NCBI RefSeq assembly: GCF_002958735.1
Contig: NZ_PPGH01000038.1
Coordinates: 124,001 to 188,000, forward strand
Origin: Chromatium okenii
GTDB lineage: Bacteria; Pseudomonadota; Gammaproteobacteria; Chromatiales; Chromatiaceae
Direction of reading: 5' to 3'
DNA length: 64,000 nucleotides
A program made the translations under genes and the position numbers. The notes beneath the pieces are model-generated. The model saw nothing but the letters and a program-made list of their open reading frames with translations, had not been told where the DNA came from and searched no databases. Below, in pieces: positions 19,541-27,996 of this stretch. Position 1 is the stretch's first letter, and every line of letters begins with the position of its first letter.

Positions 19541-20020
19541 ATGATGGATAATTTGTTTTCGATAATTATTATAGCTACAAGTATTTGGGTTCTAATTGAC
19601 GCAAAGAAAATTGGCGTTAAAAGAGGACAGATTTCAGGAATGGGAAATATGGGACCATGGGGATGGTTTTTCGTTTGCTTTTTTCTTTGGATTATTGGTC
19701 TTTTTTTCTACCTTGCGAAGAGACCAGAATTCAAACGTATAAATACAGAAGCAAGGATAGTGCTTAAAAGAAAAAGTAAACTCAGTGCAATTTACTGGAT
19801 TGGAACTGTTTTCTTTGCTTTATTCTTTATGTATTTTTCGTATCTGATGTATCAAGAAAACACAGATGATTTTTCTAATTTAGTCAGAATTAATCCTGTC
19901 CCTCAAGCACAACAACTTGTTCAGCAAGAAAAAATTGTAGAGGCTGATGACTACCTATCCTATTTTATGGATTACCAATATGTGAACCAAGACCTGCAAG
20001 TCTGTTCAATTGTACAGTGA
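19541..20020 (+). CDS. Membrane protein, probable N-terminus of the toxin
   Basis: The 159-residue protein has one membrane segment near residues 4-20 (LFSIIIIATSIWVLIDAKK), a second at about 41-60 (GWFFVCFFLWIIGLFFYLAK) and a third at about 86-105. The segment KKIGVKRGQ...GPWGWFFVC...YLAKRPEFK is a shared N-terminal domain of many unstudied bacterial membrane proteins. The reading frame ends inside the start of the next frame. One surplus base near 20009 would fuse the two into one protein with the nuclease at its C-terminus. Whether it is one gene or two is not settled. Confidence 0.6.
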   Translation: MMDNLFSIIIIATSIWVLIDAKKIGVKRGQISGMGNMGPWGWFFVCFFLWIIGLFFYLAKRPEFKRINTEARIVLKRKSKLSAIYWIGTVFFALFFMYFSYLMYQENTDDFSNLVRINPVPQAQQLVQQEKIVEADDYLSYFMDYQYVNQDLQVCSIVQ

Positions 20021-21092
20021 GATTCAAGATACTCGCAGTGGTTGGTTGTATAAACTAAAAAAAGCTAATTCAGGATTTTGGTCTGGTGAAAGTGACGAAA
20101 CAGAGGGGCAAGTTGCGGCAGTGGTTTCTGACTTTTTGGTAATTGGTGATATACGTGACCTTCATCAAGAAGGAAAAAATTTTATTGAAGGAAAAGATGT
20201 TGATGAAGTAGCCGTCGCTTTGTCTGGAATGGGTGTAGTTGCTACCGGTGCAGTGTTGATGACTGTCGGCACCGCAGCAGCTGCAAAACCGGCGATTTCT
20301 TTTCTTAAAATAGCTAATAAGGCAGGCAAGATGCCAAAATGGTTAGGACAATCATTGATCGAAAGTGCTGAATTTGCCAAGAAAACAAAAAATTTAGATC
20401 ATATAACAGGGTTATTTTCTGATATTCAAGAGCTATACAAAACAGCAGGTGTCCGTTCAACACTTGAATTGTTAGGAAAATCTAAGAATTTGGATGATTT
20501 TCGTCGGCTTGCCAAATTTGGCAACACGTTTGGAAAGAAAACCGCTACCTTATTGGAGGTTGCTGGAGATGATGCGATTACAGTCTATCAACGGTTTGGC
20601 AATGCTTCAAAAAATACTTTTCTAGAATCAACGACTTTTGGAAAAGATGGTGTAAAAGCTTTTGAAAAGCATGGCGCAGAAAAATTCCAAAAGTTCTTGG
20701 AAACAGAAAAAGCTACTTCAACCGTAAGAAGACGAATGACAAATTTAGAAAAACAAATTGTTGAAAGCGGAAGAAAAACGAAGTTTTCTGGACAAGATTT
20801 CATAAAAAGGGACGAACTATTTGAGTCAACTTTTACTGATGCCGCAGGGAGAACGAACGTAGACAGAATGAAAAAAGGTTTAGCCCCACTTGGGAAAGAT
20901 GGAAGCCCGATAAATCTTCATCACATGAAACAACAGAATAATGGCATTATAGTAGAAGTTAGCTATACTGAGCACAAAGAGTATTCTGATGTTTTACACC
21001 GTTACGCAGGAAAAAACGAATCAGAAATAGATCGTGCAGCTTTTGATAAACTAAGGTCTTCATACTGGAAAGATCGGGCAAAGGAGTTTTAA
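20010..21092 (+). CDS. Polymorphic toxin with C-terminal LHH nuclease domain
   Basis: The 360-residue reading frame (TTG start at best) begins with a pretoxin-like region: DTRSGWLYKL, then VVSDFLVIGDIRDLHQEGKNF and a hydrophobic Gly/Ala stretch (VALSGMGVVATGAVLMTVG). The C-terminus has NVDRMKKGLAPLGKDG followed by INLHHMKQQ and TEHKEYSDVLHRY, the signature of the LHH family of HNH/ENDO VII-fold nucleases. These are toxin tips of polymorphic toxin systems. The next gene, 1 bp away, is a SUKH-type immunity gene. Codon use is AT-rich compared with the flanking core genes. Confidence 0.75.
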   Translation: MYSEIQDTRSGWLYKLKKANSGFWSGESDETEGQVAAVVSDFLVIGDIRDLHQEGKNFIEGKDVDEVAVALSGMGVVATGAVLMTVGTAAAAKPAISFLKIANKAGKMPKWLGQSLIESAEFAKKTKNLDHITGLFSDIQELYKTAGVRSTLELLGKSKNLDDFRRLAKFGNTFGKKTATLLEVAGDDAITVYQRFGNASKNTFLESTTFGKDGVKAFEKHGAEKFQKFLETEKATSTVRRRMTNLEKQIVESGRKTKFSGQDFIKRDELFESTFTDAAGRTNVDRMKKGLAPLGKDGSPINLHHMKQQNNGIIVEVSYTEHKEYSDVLHRYAGKNESEIDRAAFDKLRSSYWKDRAKEF

Positions 21093-21093
21093 A

Positions 21094-21465
21094 GTGAAGG
21101 CATCGTCTTTTATACAGTTACAGTTAAGCGTAAATTTACCAGAAGATTATAAAGAATTTTTAGATACAACTGGGTATTTATGCTTTGACAACATAAGCCA
21201 AGAAATTTATGGATACGAGCAAGGATTCGATATAGAAAAACTGCCTTGTGTTATTGCTGCAACAAAAAATAACAAGGAAGATTATAGCCTTGATCCAACA
21301 GAAATTGTGATTTCACATGCTAATTATGAAGATCACATCATCATTCTTAACACACAAACATCATATATTTTTGAGATAAGTTTGGATGGTTATAAGAAAA
21401 AATTAGCAAATTCTTTTTCTGATTGGCTTTCTGTCATGTTAGCCAGAAACGAAGCTAACAATTAG
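21094..21465 (+). CDS. SUKH (SMI1/KNR4-like) immunity protein
   Basis: The 123-residue protein matches the SUKH pattern: LPEDYKEFLDTTGYLCF near the start and YIFEISLDGYKKKLANSFSDWLSVML at the end. SUKH proteins are immunity proteins of nuclease toxins. It starts with GTG at 21094, with AAGGAG 7 bases upstream and the toxin stop 1 bp before, so the pair is clearly one unit. It should protect the cell against the LHH nuclease. Confidence 0.78.
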   Translation: MKASSFIQLQLSVNLPEDYKEFLDTTGYLCFDNISQEIYGYEQGFDIEKLPCVIAATKNNKEDYSLDPTEIVISHANYEDHIIILNTQTSYIFEISLDGYKKKLANSFSDWLSVMLARNEANN

Positions 21466-21545
21466 CGATTGGCATAATCGGTTCAAAAGCGAACCACGCA
21501 GACATCCCTAATTCTACAATACCCACAATCTCATTCTAATCAGGG
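21466..21545 (+). repeat. attC-like repeat, copy 1 (partial)
   Basis: Right after the SUKH stop the sequence reads ATAATCGGTTCAAAAGCGAA (21473-21492), then CCACGCA. This parallels the 5' parts of copies 2 and 3. The rest of the copy is diverged. It ends before the HicB-like gene. Confidence 0.45.
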
Positions 21546-21551
21546 TAAGTA

Positions 21552-21773
21552 ATGAAAGCGTTCGACAAGTATCACAAATGGGTGGATTGGAGCGAGGAAG
21601 ATCAGGTCTATATCGGTAGATGCCCAGACCTCATTACCGGAATCCATGGAGATGATCCCATCGCTCTTTACGGTGAGCTTTGCAGCGTCGTTGAGGACGT
21701 GATCCGCCACTTCAATGCTGAAGGTCGCCCCCTTCCTGAGCCACTGGTTCGCCCTATGCGCGAGGTGGCATAG
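21552..21773 (+). CDS. HicB-like antitoxin-family protein
   Basis: The 73-residue protein has a compact HicB-type partial RNase H fold: VDWSEEDQVYIGRCPDLITGIHGDDP and an ELCSVVEDVIRHFNAEGRPLPEP helix. No DNA-binding domain follows and no hicA gene is adjacent, so it is a solo form. AGGGTAAG precedes the ATG. It is flanked on both sides by attC-like repeats, like a one-gene cassette. Its GC content is higher than its neighbours', which suggests a separate origin. Confidence 0.75.
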   Translation: MKAFDKYHKWVDWSEEDQVYIGRCPDLITGIHGDDPIALYGELCSVVEDVIRHFNAEGRPLPEPLVRPMREVA

Positions 21774-21893
21774 CGCCTAATAAGCGATTAAAAAGCGGAC
21801 TCCGCAAATGGAGCAGTACTTTTTCTGAAAGATCGTATCAGCGAAGCAGCATTCTAACCAATTTATCTCCAATTAAAAGCCAGCATTTAGGTA
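21774..21893 (+). repeat. attC-like repeat, copy 2
   Basis: The sequence begins CGCCTAATAAGCGATTAAA and continues AAGCGGACTCCGCA. The box GCCTAAT differs by one base from the RYYYAAC core of attC sites. The copy aligns with copy 3 over about 110 bp: AAGCGRTTAAA, AGCGGACTYCGCA, TTATCTYCAATT and AAAGYCRGCAT recur in order. It begins directly after the hicB-like stop. Confidence 0.6.
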
Positions 21894-21903
21894 TAAAAAC
21901 AAG

Positions 21904-22122
21904 ATGAAAACATTGACGTTAAAAATTGATGATAGTGTCAGTGAAAAATTTGTTTGGCTGCTTGAACATTTTTCACCAAATGAAATAAAAATTTTAGAAC
22001 AAAATGAATATATTGATGATGATACTTATCTCCGAAGAATTGAAGATATGACGCAAAGTATTCTCGAAGCCAAGAATGAACCAATGAAAAATGGCGTCGC
22101 GCTCGATAAATTGGAGTGGTGA
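21904..22122 (+). CDS. RelB/Phd-type antitoxin-like protein
   Basis: The 72-residue protein starts MKTLTLKIDDSVSEKFVWLLEHF and ends in an acidic, helical tail (EDMTQSILEAKNEPMKNGV). This resembles small antitoxins that accompany YoeB/Txe toxins. No clear ribosome site is seen. Its stop codon lies within the first unit of a 22-bp tandem duplication that separates it from the toxin start. Confidence 0.72.
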   Translation: MKTLTLKIDDSVSEKFVWLLEHFSPNEIKILEQNEYIDDDTYLRRIEDMTQSILEAKNEPMKNGVALDKLEW

Positions 22123-22152
22123 TGTATACAAATTGGAGTGGTGATGTATACA
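22109..22152 (+). repeat. 22-bp tandem duplication at antitoxin-toxin junction
   Basis: The 22 bp starting AATTGGAGTGGTGATGTATA are present twice in a row (22109-22130 and 22131-22152). Each unit contains the TGATG in which the antitoxin stop and toxin start overlap. The ATG of unit 1 (22122) is out of frame with the toxin and reaches a stop after 21 codons. Confidence 0.95.
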
Positions 22153-22404
22153 GTCATCTTTATGACGCAAGCTCAGAAAGATGCTAAAAATCTTGCTGCA
22201 AGTAACTTGAAGGAAAAAGCATTAAATTTAATAAATATTATTCAGCAAGACCCATACAAATATCCGCCAGACTATGAATATCTCAAAGGTGACATGAAAG
22301 GATTGATTAGCAGAAGAATCAACAAACAGCATAGACTTGTATATGAGGTTATCGAGGAAGACAAGATCATCAAAATATATCGCATGTGGACGCATTACGA
22401 ATAA
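22144..22404 (+). CDS. YoeB/Txe-family toxin
   Basis: The 86-residue protein has the YoeB/Txe pattern: MYTVIFMTQAQKDAKNLAASNLKEKALNLINII, then YEYLKGDMKGLISRRINKQHRLVYEV and the C-terminal KIYRMWTHYE, with the usual RRI...HRLVYEV core and a terminal His-Tyr. Family members are ribosome-dependent RNases. The ATG at 22144 is the in-frame start; GTGs at 22138 and 22141 are less likely. The 22-bp duplication has moved this start away from the antitoxin stop. Confidence 0.85.
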   Translation: MYTVIFMTQAQKDAKNLAASNLKEKALNLINIIQQDPYKYPPDYEYLKGDMKGLISRRINKQHRLVYEVIEEDKIIKIYRMWTHYE

Positions 22405-22433
22405 AGCAAAATACGGTCTGACAAGCAGCGTAG

Positions 22434-22620
22434 CAACCCAACAATAAGCGGTTAAAGAGCGGACTTCGCAACTGGCGCGGTGCTTTTCCCAAAGTCGTAC
22501 CAGCGAAACAGATTAACTAACTTATCTTCAATTCAAAGTCGGCATAGCATTAGAATAAATCCGATTCAACTGCGTAGCGGGAATTTCCTTTCATCCTATT
22601 GAATTAGGCGTTACCATTGA
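22434..22620 (+). repeat. attC-like repeat, copy 3
   Basis: The sequence starts CAACAATAAGCGGTTAAAGA near 22438 and continues GCGGACTTCGCAACTGGCGC, a form close to the 5' half of Vibrio/Shewanella-type attC sites (TAACAA...CAAGAGGGACT...CAACGCGTGGC). Near its 3' end, at about 22602-22615, it reads GAATTAGGCGTTACC, like the GGCGTTA end of attC. It follows the YoeB-like gene. The two halves do not pair perfectly, so the site is degenerate or only similar. Confidence 0.5.
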
Positions 22621-22687
22621 ATGATTAAGTTCGCTACTGTTTTCCTTGGTACAGCGATTTTGCTTCAAATCAAAAAAGGAGTCTGGT

Positions 22688-23056
22688 ATGAACCGTAAGC
22701 AACTATTTTTATACGGATGTTTTATTTTTACCGCAGCCATCATATCCAGCACTGCGATTGCAGGTGGTGCTACTCGTATTCAGTTTGCTAAAGGCAGTTA
22801 TTGCGGTGCATACACTGGTAATTTTGCTGGAGGAAAACGTTTTGTATTGCAGTTGGGGCGCGATCAAACATTCATTTCGCGTAACACGGGAAATAGCAAT
22901 CAATTGGATGTCTACGTCACTGGTCCAACCGGGCAAATTTCTGGGGAAAAAACTGGTGATAACGAAATTCATTATCGCACGACGGCTAAAGGCGATTACG
23001 AAATCATGGTCATTTCAGATTCCAACTTTTCCTCAGTTGAATTCTGCGTTTATTAA
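22688..23056 (+). CDS. Small exported protein of unknown function
   Basis: The 122-residue protein has a signal peptide (RKQLFLYGCFIFTAAIISST, cleavage likely after AIAG) and a mature part of about 97 residues with two cysteines (SYCGAY and VEFCVY) that may form a disulfide linking the ends. The pattern GGKRFVLQL...VYVTGPTG...GDYEIMVIS suggests a beta-sandwich like a pre-peptidase C-terminal domain. AAGGAG lies 6-7 bases before the ATG, so the further upstream start at 22646 is rejected. I do not recognise a named family. Confidence 0.65.
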   Translation: MNRKQLFLYGCFIFTAAIISSTAIAGGATRIQFAKGSYCGAYTGNFAGGKRFVLQLGRDQTFISRNTGNSNQLDVYVTGPTGQISGEKTGDNEIHYRTTAKGDYEIMVISDSNFSSVEFCVY

Positions 23057-23069
23057 ATGTGTGGTCTAA

Positions 23070-23107
23070 AAAACGCTGATTCATTCCACAAATGTAATCA
23101 GCGTTTT
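23070..23107. terminator. Bidirectional terminator
   Basis: A 12-bp perfect stem, AAAACGCTGATT and AATCAGCGTTTT, encloses a 14-base loop. It serves the plus-strand exported gene and overlaps the last codons of reverse-strand pyrD, which reads toward it. Confidence 0.88.
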
Positions 23108-24140
23108 AATAATGAAGATTTGACTAATGTACGAACCAATCCCGGTCCGCGATAAATTAATCCGCTATAGATTTGAATGAGATTCGCACCCGCCACCAAT
23201 TTTGCCGCTGCATCGGCAGGCGACATAATTCCGCCAACGCCAATCAGCACCGGCGCTGCGCCGACCGCTTCCCGCACTTTTCGCAGCAATTCCGTGCTCC
23301 GCGCCAGCAACGGACATCCCGATAATCCGCCGCTCATGCCGTCCGTTGTGCTCGCCAATCCGTTAAATTGAATTGTCGTATTGGTCAAAATCAGCCCGCG
23401 CAACCGGCTTCTAACGCGGCGCGAGCGCAGGCAATCGCGTCGTCATCCGCCAAATCTGGCGCCAATTTCACCAGCAGCGGACGCGGGCGCGTCAATTGCT
23501 GATTTGGCGTTTGAATCGCCGCGACGATCCGTGCCACTTCATCGACGCGCTGCAAATCGCGCAGCCCCGGTGTATTCGGGCTGGAAATGTTCACGACGAC
23601 ATAATCGGCCAACGCGCCAACGTGCTCGAAACTGCGCCGATAATCCGCCGCAGCTTCCTCTGGCGGCGTGATCTTCGATTTGCCGAGATTGACACCGAGC
23701 GGCACTTGCAGCAGTTTCCGCGCTCGCAGTTGTTCCAAACGTTGCGCTAGCGCTGCCGCGCCCGCGTTGTTAAAACCCATGCGATTCACAATCGCTTCAT
23801 CGTTCGGCAACCGCCACAGCCGAGGACGCGGATTGCCGGGCTGCGGATGCGCCGTCACTGTGCCGACTTCGATAAACCCAAAACCCAGCGCCTGCCATGC
23901 CGGAATGGCCACTGCATCCTTGTCCAGCCCGGCGGCTAAACCGACGGGATTCGGAAAATGCAGTCCCATTAGATTCACCGCTAAATCGGGCGCTCGCGCT
24001 GCATCGCTCGCCGTCAATTCGCCGCGAAACAGCGCCGACCACTGCGCCAGCAGTTGCAGCGTCAAATTGTGCGTCCGCTCTGGATCGAGTTGAAATGCCA
24101 ACGGGCGCAGCATTTTCCACATTTTGTCTGCGTTTAACAT
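23098..24140 (-). CDS. pyrD: Dihydroorotate dehydrogenase (quinone), frame broken once
   Basis: Class 2 PyrD oxidises dihydroorotate to orotate at the inner membrane. The N-terminal helix region (MWKMLRPLAFQLDPERTHNLTLQLL) is the membrane-binding part. Later come NPVGLAAGLDKDA, FIEVGTVT, NRMGFNNAG, the catalytic-Ser loop VNISSPNTPGLR, and GVGGIMSPADAAAKL. The frame breaks at about 23401: AGCAG is followed in the next frame by LILTNTTIQFNGL if one G is added to the GCGGGCTG run. The ATG at 24140 gives about 347 residues, near the usual 336. Confidence 0.92.
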
Positions 24141-24180
24141 TTTGATTCCATTCTCATTAACCGGCGCTGGTGCGGTGCGT

Positions 24181-25913
24181 TTAGGATTCAATCATCTGCG
24201 CCAGCGTATGACCGGGACGCACCATCGGAATCACGTTCTCGGCTTTATCAATCCACACATCGACCAGCATCGGTCCGGGATCGGCGAGCGCGGCAGCCAA
24301 TTGTTCACGCAAATTGGCGCTGTCTTTGATGCGCATCGTGTTGAGACGCGGATAGACGTATTTGAGCCCAGTGAGATTGGGAATTTGTCGCCGGCAGCTT
24401 TGATCCAGCGCGGTGCAGTCGGCGTCACAATCGCTGGTGCGGGCAAGACAGGTTTCGTAATGATGCCCGCCGTCCATCATGTCTTCCCATTGCCGCACCA
24501 TGCCCAAGAAGCTGTTATTTAACACAAACATCTTCAGCGGAATGCGATTGGCGACGACCGTACCCAGCTCCTGAATGTTCATTTGAAAACTGCCGTCGCC
24601 GTCAATCAGCACCACTGGGCGCGTCGGATCGGCGTACCACGCGCCAATCGCTGCCGGCAAACCAAAACCCATCGTGCCCAGTCCGCCGGAACTCACCCAT
24701 TGGCGCGGACGTTGAAAGCGGTAATACTGCGTCGCCCACATCTGATGCTGACCGACGCCAGTGACGACCGTCGCATCACCGCTGGTCAATTCCGACAGAA
24801 TTTCAATCACCGCTTGCGGCTTAATATAATCTGATAATTCATAGGGTTTAGGCATTTGCTCGCGCCATTGCCCGATCTGCGCCAGCCAATCCGTATGAGC
24901 GGCGCTGCGCCCAGAATTGAGCGCGTAGTGGAAAAAATCTTCCAGCCCAGCCACCAGCGACAAATCGGTCGCAATCATTTTGTCGATTTCCGACGGATCA
25001 ATATCGACGTGGGCGATGCGTTTGCCGCTGGCGAAACCGCGCACAGCGACGCGATCATCAAAACGTCCGCCCAGCGTCAAAATCAAATCAGCATCGCGCA
25101 GCGCGTAATTGGCGGGAATTGTGCCGTGCATTCCCGGCATTCCGAGATTGTTCGGCAAATCAAAGGGTAATGTGCCAAGCGCGTTAAAGGTTGTCGTCAC
25201 CGGCACATCAAACCGCTGCGCAAAGGCGACGAGCGCAGCAGCAGCGTTGGCGTGAATGATGCCGCCGCCAGCTTTCACGACTGGACGCTGCGCCTGCGTC
25301 AGGGCGTCGAGAATCGCCTCTGCTCGCGCCGGGTTAAACGGTGTGAGTTCACGATGACGCTGGCGCGGCGGGTTGTGCGCAGTCACCGGCGCGAGTTGCA
25401 CATCTTTACAAATGTCTACGACGACCGGACCCGGTCGCCCTTCCTGCGCCAGCGCATAAGCCTCGCGCAGCACCCAGTCGAGATCGCGCACGTCCTTAAC
25501 TAGATAATTGTGTTTAGAAATCGGGCGCGTGATGCCAACGGTGTCCACTTCCTGAAACGCATCCGTCCAATCGCGCCGCTGGGCACTTGACCAGTGATAA
25601 ACAGCGTCGGCAGCGAATCTTTGTAGGCATCGGCAATCGGCGTGGCGAGATTAGTTGCGCCGGGACCAGAAGTAGCGAGCGTGACGCCAACCCGTCCACT
25701 GACTCGCGCATAACCTTCAGCGGCATGACCCGCGCCGCCTTCTTGCCGACACAAAATAAAGCTGGGCACAGCGTCACCGCGCCGCAACCGCTTATTAAGT
25801 TCGACATGAATGGGAATAACCGCGCCGCCGGTGTGTCCAAATAGATAATCCACACCCAGATCGGTGAGCACATCGAGCAGCAGCGCGGCTCCGGTACGCA
25901 TCGAGTTGGTCAT
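24181..25913 (-). CDS. ilvB: Acetolactate synthase large subunit, frame broken once
   Basis: The enzyme joins two pyruvates, or pyruvate and 2-oxobutyrate, using ThDP in branched-chain amino acid synthesis. Visible are GHTGGAVIPIHVEL, the catalytic-Glu region QEGGAGHAAEGYARVSG, SGPGATN, the central FAD domain, and the ThDP motif GDGSFQMNIQELGT. One base (G in GGGACG) is missing at about 25563, so IG is followed by TDAFQEVDTVGI in another frame. Oddly, after DGGHHYET there is a Cys-rich insert, CLARTSDCDADCTALDQSC. No ilvN small subunit follows; pyrD does. Confidence 0.9.
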
Positions 25914-26051
25914 TGACTCGCTTCCTTCGTGGTCGTTAGGTTGAACAAATTTCCAGAACGATCAGCGCGTTGCCGCACCGAGTAATGGCAGTGAAAACAG
26001 TTATCAATCAATTGCGGCTGCGCTGGCGCGATTTCATCCCAACGCCGGCTT

Positions 26052-26611
26052 TTAATACTTAATCACGACGCGCCGATTACTCCGCATCGCAGCATCATTC
26101 GTTTGCGCACTTGTGAGTTGCTCTTCGCCATAACTCAGCGTGGTCATTTGCGTTGGCTGTACACCTTCAGCCAATAGCCAACGGCGCACTGCATCAGCGC
26201 GTTGCTCACCAAGTGACAGGCTGTATTCGCGGCTGCTACGGCGTCGTGATGTCCTTCCAGCCTGACCTGCTGCTCGGCATGTTCACCGAGATAGCTGGCG
26301 TGAGCACGGAGCATTGGCAAAAATTCGGGTTTAATTTCAACTGCTTCTTCGTCGAAATACACCGTGCGCTGATACAGCGGATTGGTCGGGTCTTCCCATG
26401 GATTGAGTGGCGGGCGCGACACTTCCGATGCTGGAGTTACCGCGGGAGTGGATGGTCGATTTGCGACTGCCTGCGCCACGCCAACCGCTGCTTGAACTGC
26501 CACTGTTGCGGGTACGACTGCGCAGCCATTCAATAATAGACTGATCGACAATAACGCCGCTGTAGTAGCGCATAATTGATAATTGATAAATCTGCGTTTT
26601 TCTAAATTCAT
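26052..26611 (-). CDS. OmpA/Pal-like lipoprotein, frame broken once
   Basis: The N-terminus has a lipoprotein signal (AALLSISLLLNGC, lipobox LNGC), a Pro/Ala linker, and then an OmpA-like peptidoglycan-binding domain (RTVYFDEEAVEIKPEFLPMLRAHASYL, EQQVRLEGHHDA). Near 26250 one C is missing. In the next frame the domain goes on as SREYSLSLGEQRADAVRRWL and ends NRRVVIKY at 26052, giving a normal Pal-like domain of about 185 residues in all. It follows corC by 1 bp, so it is part of the same operon. A role in tethering the outer membrane to the wall is likely. Confidence 0.8.
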
Positions 26612-26612
26612 A

Positions 26613-27469
26613 TCAATGTTTAGTGATAATAGGTGTAGCGCGAACGACATTGAGCAAATGAACGCGGCGGCTGTCGGCACGCATAATGGTGAAATGAAAC
26701 ATGCCTAATTCAACTGTTTCGCCGCGTTTGGGTAAATGACCGAGTGCATTAACCACTAATCCGCCAATGGTATCAAATTCGTCATCTGCAAAATCAACGC
26801 TAAAATAATCATTGAAATCTTCAATTGTGGTGCGGGCTTTCACGCTGAATTCGTGTTCATCACGACGGAAAATACCCGAACCTTCATCGTAATCATGCTC
26901 GTCATCAATTTCGCCCACGATTTGTTCTAATACGTCTTCAATCGTCACCAAACCGGCAGCACTGCCGTATTCATCCACCACAATTGCCATGTGATTGCGG
27001 CTGGCGCGAAACTCTTTTAATAACACATTTAAGCGTTTGCTATCGGGAACGAATACCGCAGAGCGCAATAAATCGCGGATATTGAATGCCGCGACCGTTT
27101 TCACGCAAAAGGTTAATAAATCTTTAGCCAGTAAAATACCCACACTTCGCCTTTATCGTCACCCACGACTGGAAAACGCGAATGTGCTGATTTCACTGCA
27201 ACTTGGAGGATTTTTTCGAGAGGATCATCGCGGCGTAACGCGACCATTTCAGCGCGAGGAATCATAATATCGCGCACCCGCAAATCAGAAACCTGCAATA
27301 CGCCTTCAATCATACTGAGAGCGTCGGTATCCAATAATTCATGCTGGCGGGCATTCTTCAGAAATTCAATGAGTTGTTCCCGATTTTGTGGTTCGTTGTT
27401 CAGCCTCTGGCGCAGGGAAGTTAACCAATGACGGAACCACGAACCTTGCCTAGATCGTTCGCTGCTCAT
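26613..27469 (-). CDS. corC: CBS-domain CorC/YbeX protein, frame broken once
   Basis: CorC/YbeX is linked to magnesium/cobalt efflux and ribosome health. The N-terminal half has LIEFLKNARQHELLD, VRDIMIPRAEMVAL and CBS domain 1. The second half has MAIVVDEYGSAAGLVTIEDVLEQIVGEIDDEHD and the CorC_HlyC domain (DFNDYFSVDFADDEFDTIGGLV). One G is missing at about 27136 (GAAGTG[G]TGGGT), so GEV passes to VGILLAKDLL. It lies 3 bp after ybeY, in the standard phoH-ybeY-corC order. Confidence 0.93.
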
Positions 27470-27472
27470 GGT

Positions 27473-27972
27473 TTAGTGTCGCTCCATATCATTTTGATTA
27501 TATTGAGAATCGTAGGGTGGCGGAAATCCCAAAGCGCCCAAAATATCGGTTTCAAGTGTTTCCATCTGCTCGGCTTCATCGTCATTTAGATGGTCATAAC
27601 CGCGCAAATGCAATACGCCGTGCACCACCAAATGCGCCCAGTGTGCAATTAACGTTTTCTGTTGTTCCTGCGCTTCACGTTCCACCACTGCCGCACAAAT
27701 CACAATATCACCTAATAAATCAGCAATAGGATCATCGGGCGCAATTCCCGGCGGCAATTCAAATGGAAATGACAGCACATTGTTGGATGATCAATACCGC
27801 GATATTCACGATTAAGCGTTGCGCTTTCAATCTGATTGACGATGCGAATCGTTAATTCTGCACATTCTCGCGTTCCGGCGAGCGCAGCAATTACCCACTG
27901 TTCAAATTGCGCCAGCGTTGGCAATTCCGCGCATTCCGTCGCCAGTTGTAAATCAAGTTCTAAAGTCGTCAT
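27473..27972 (-). CDS. ybeY: Endoribonuclease YbeY, frame broken once
   Basis: YbeY is a single-strand RNase that acts in 16S rRNA maturation and ribosome quality control. The zinc motif [11 protein letters not shown], with H-x3-H-x5-H, is intact in the C-terminal half. The N-terminal half has [22 protein letters not shown]. One A is missing at about 27781 in the ACA[A]ATGTG run, so HPT passes to [10 protein letters not shown]. The ATG at 27972 gives about 166 residues. It sits 24 bp after phoH. Confidence 0.92.
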
Positions 27973-27996
27973 CTTATTCAAAGCAATTAACCGTAT

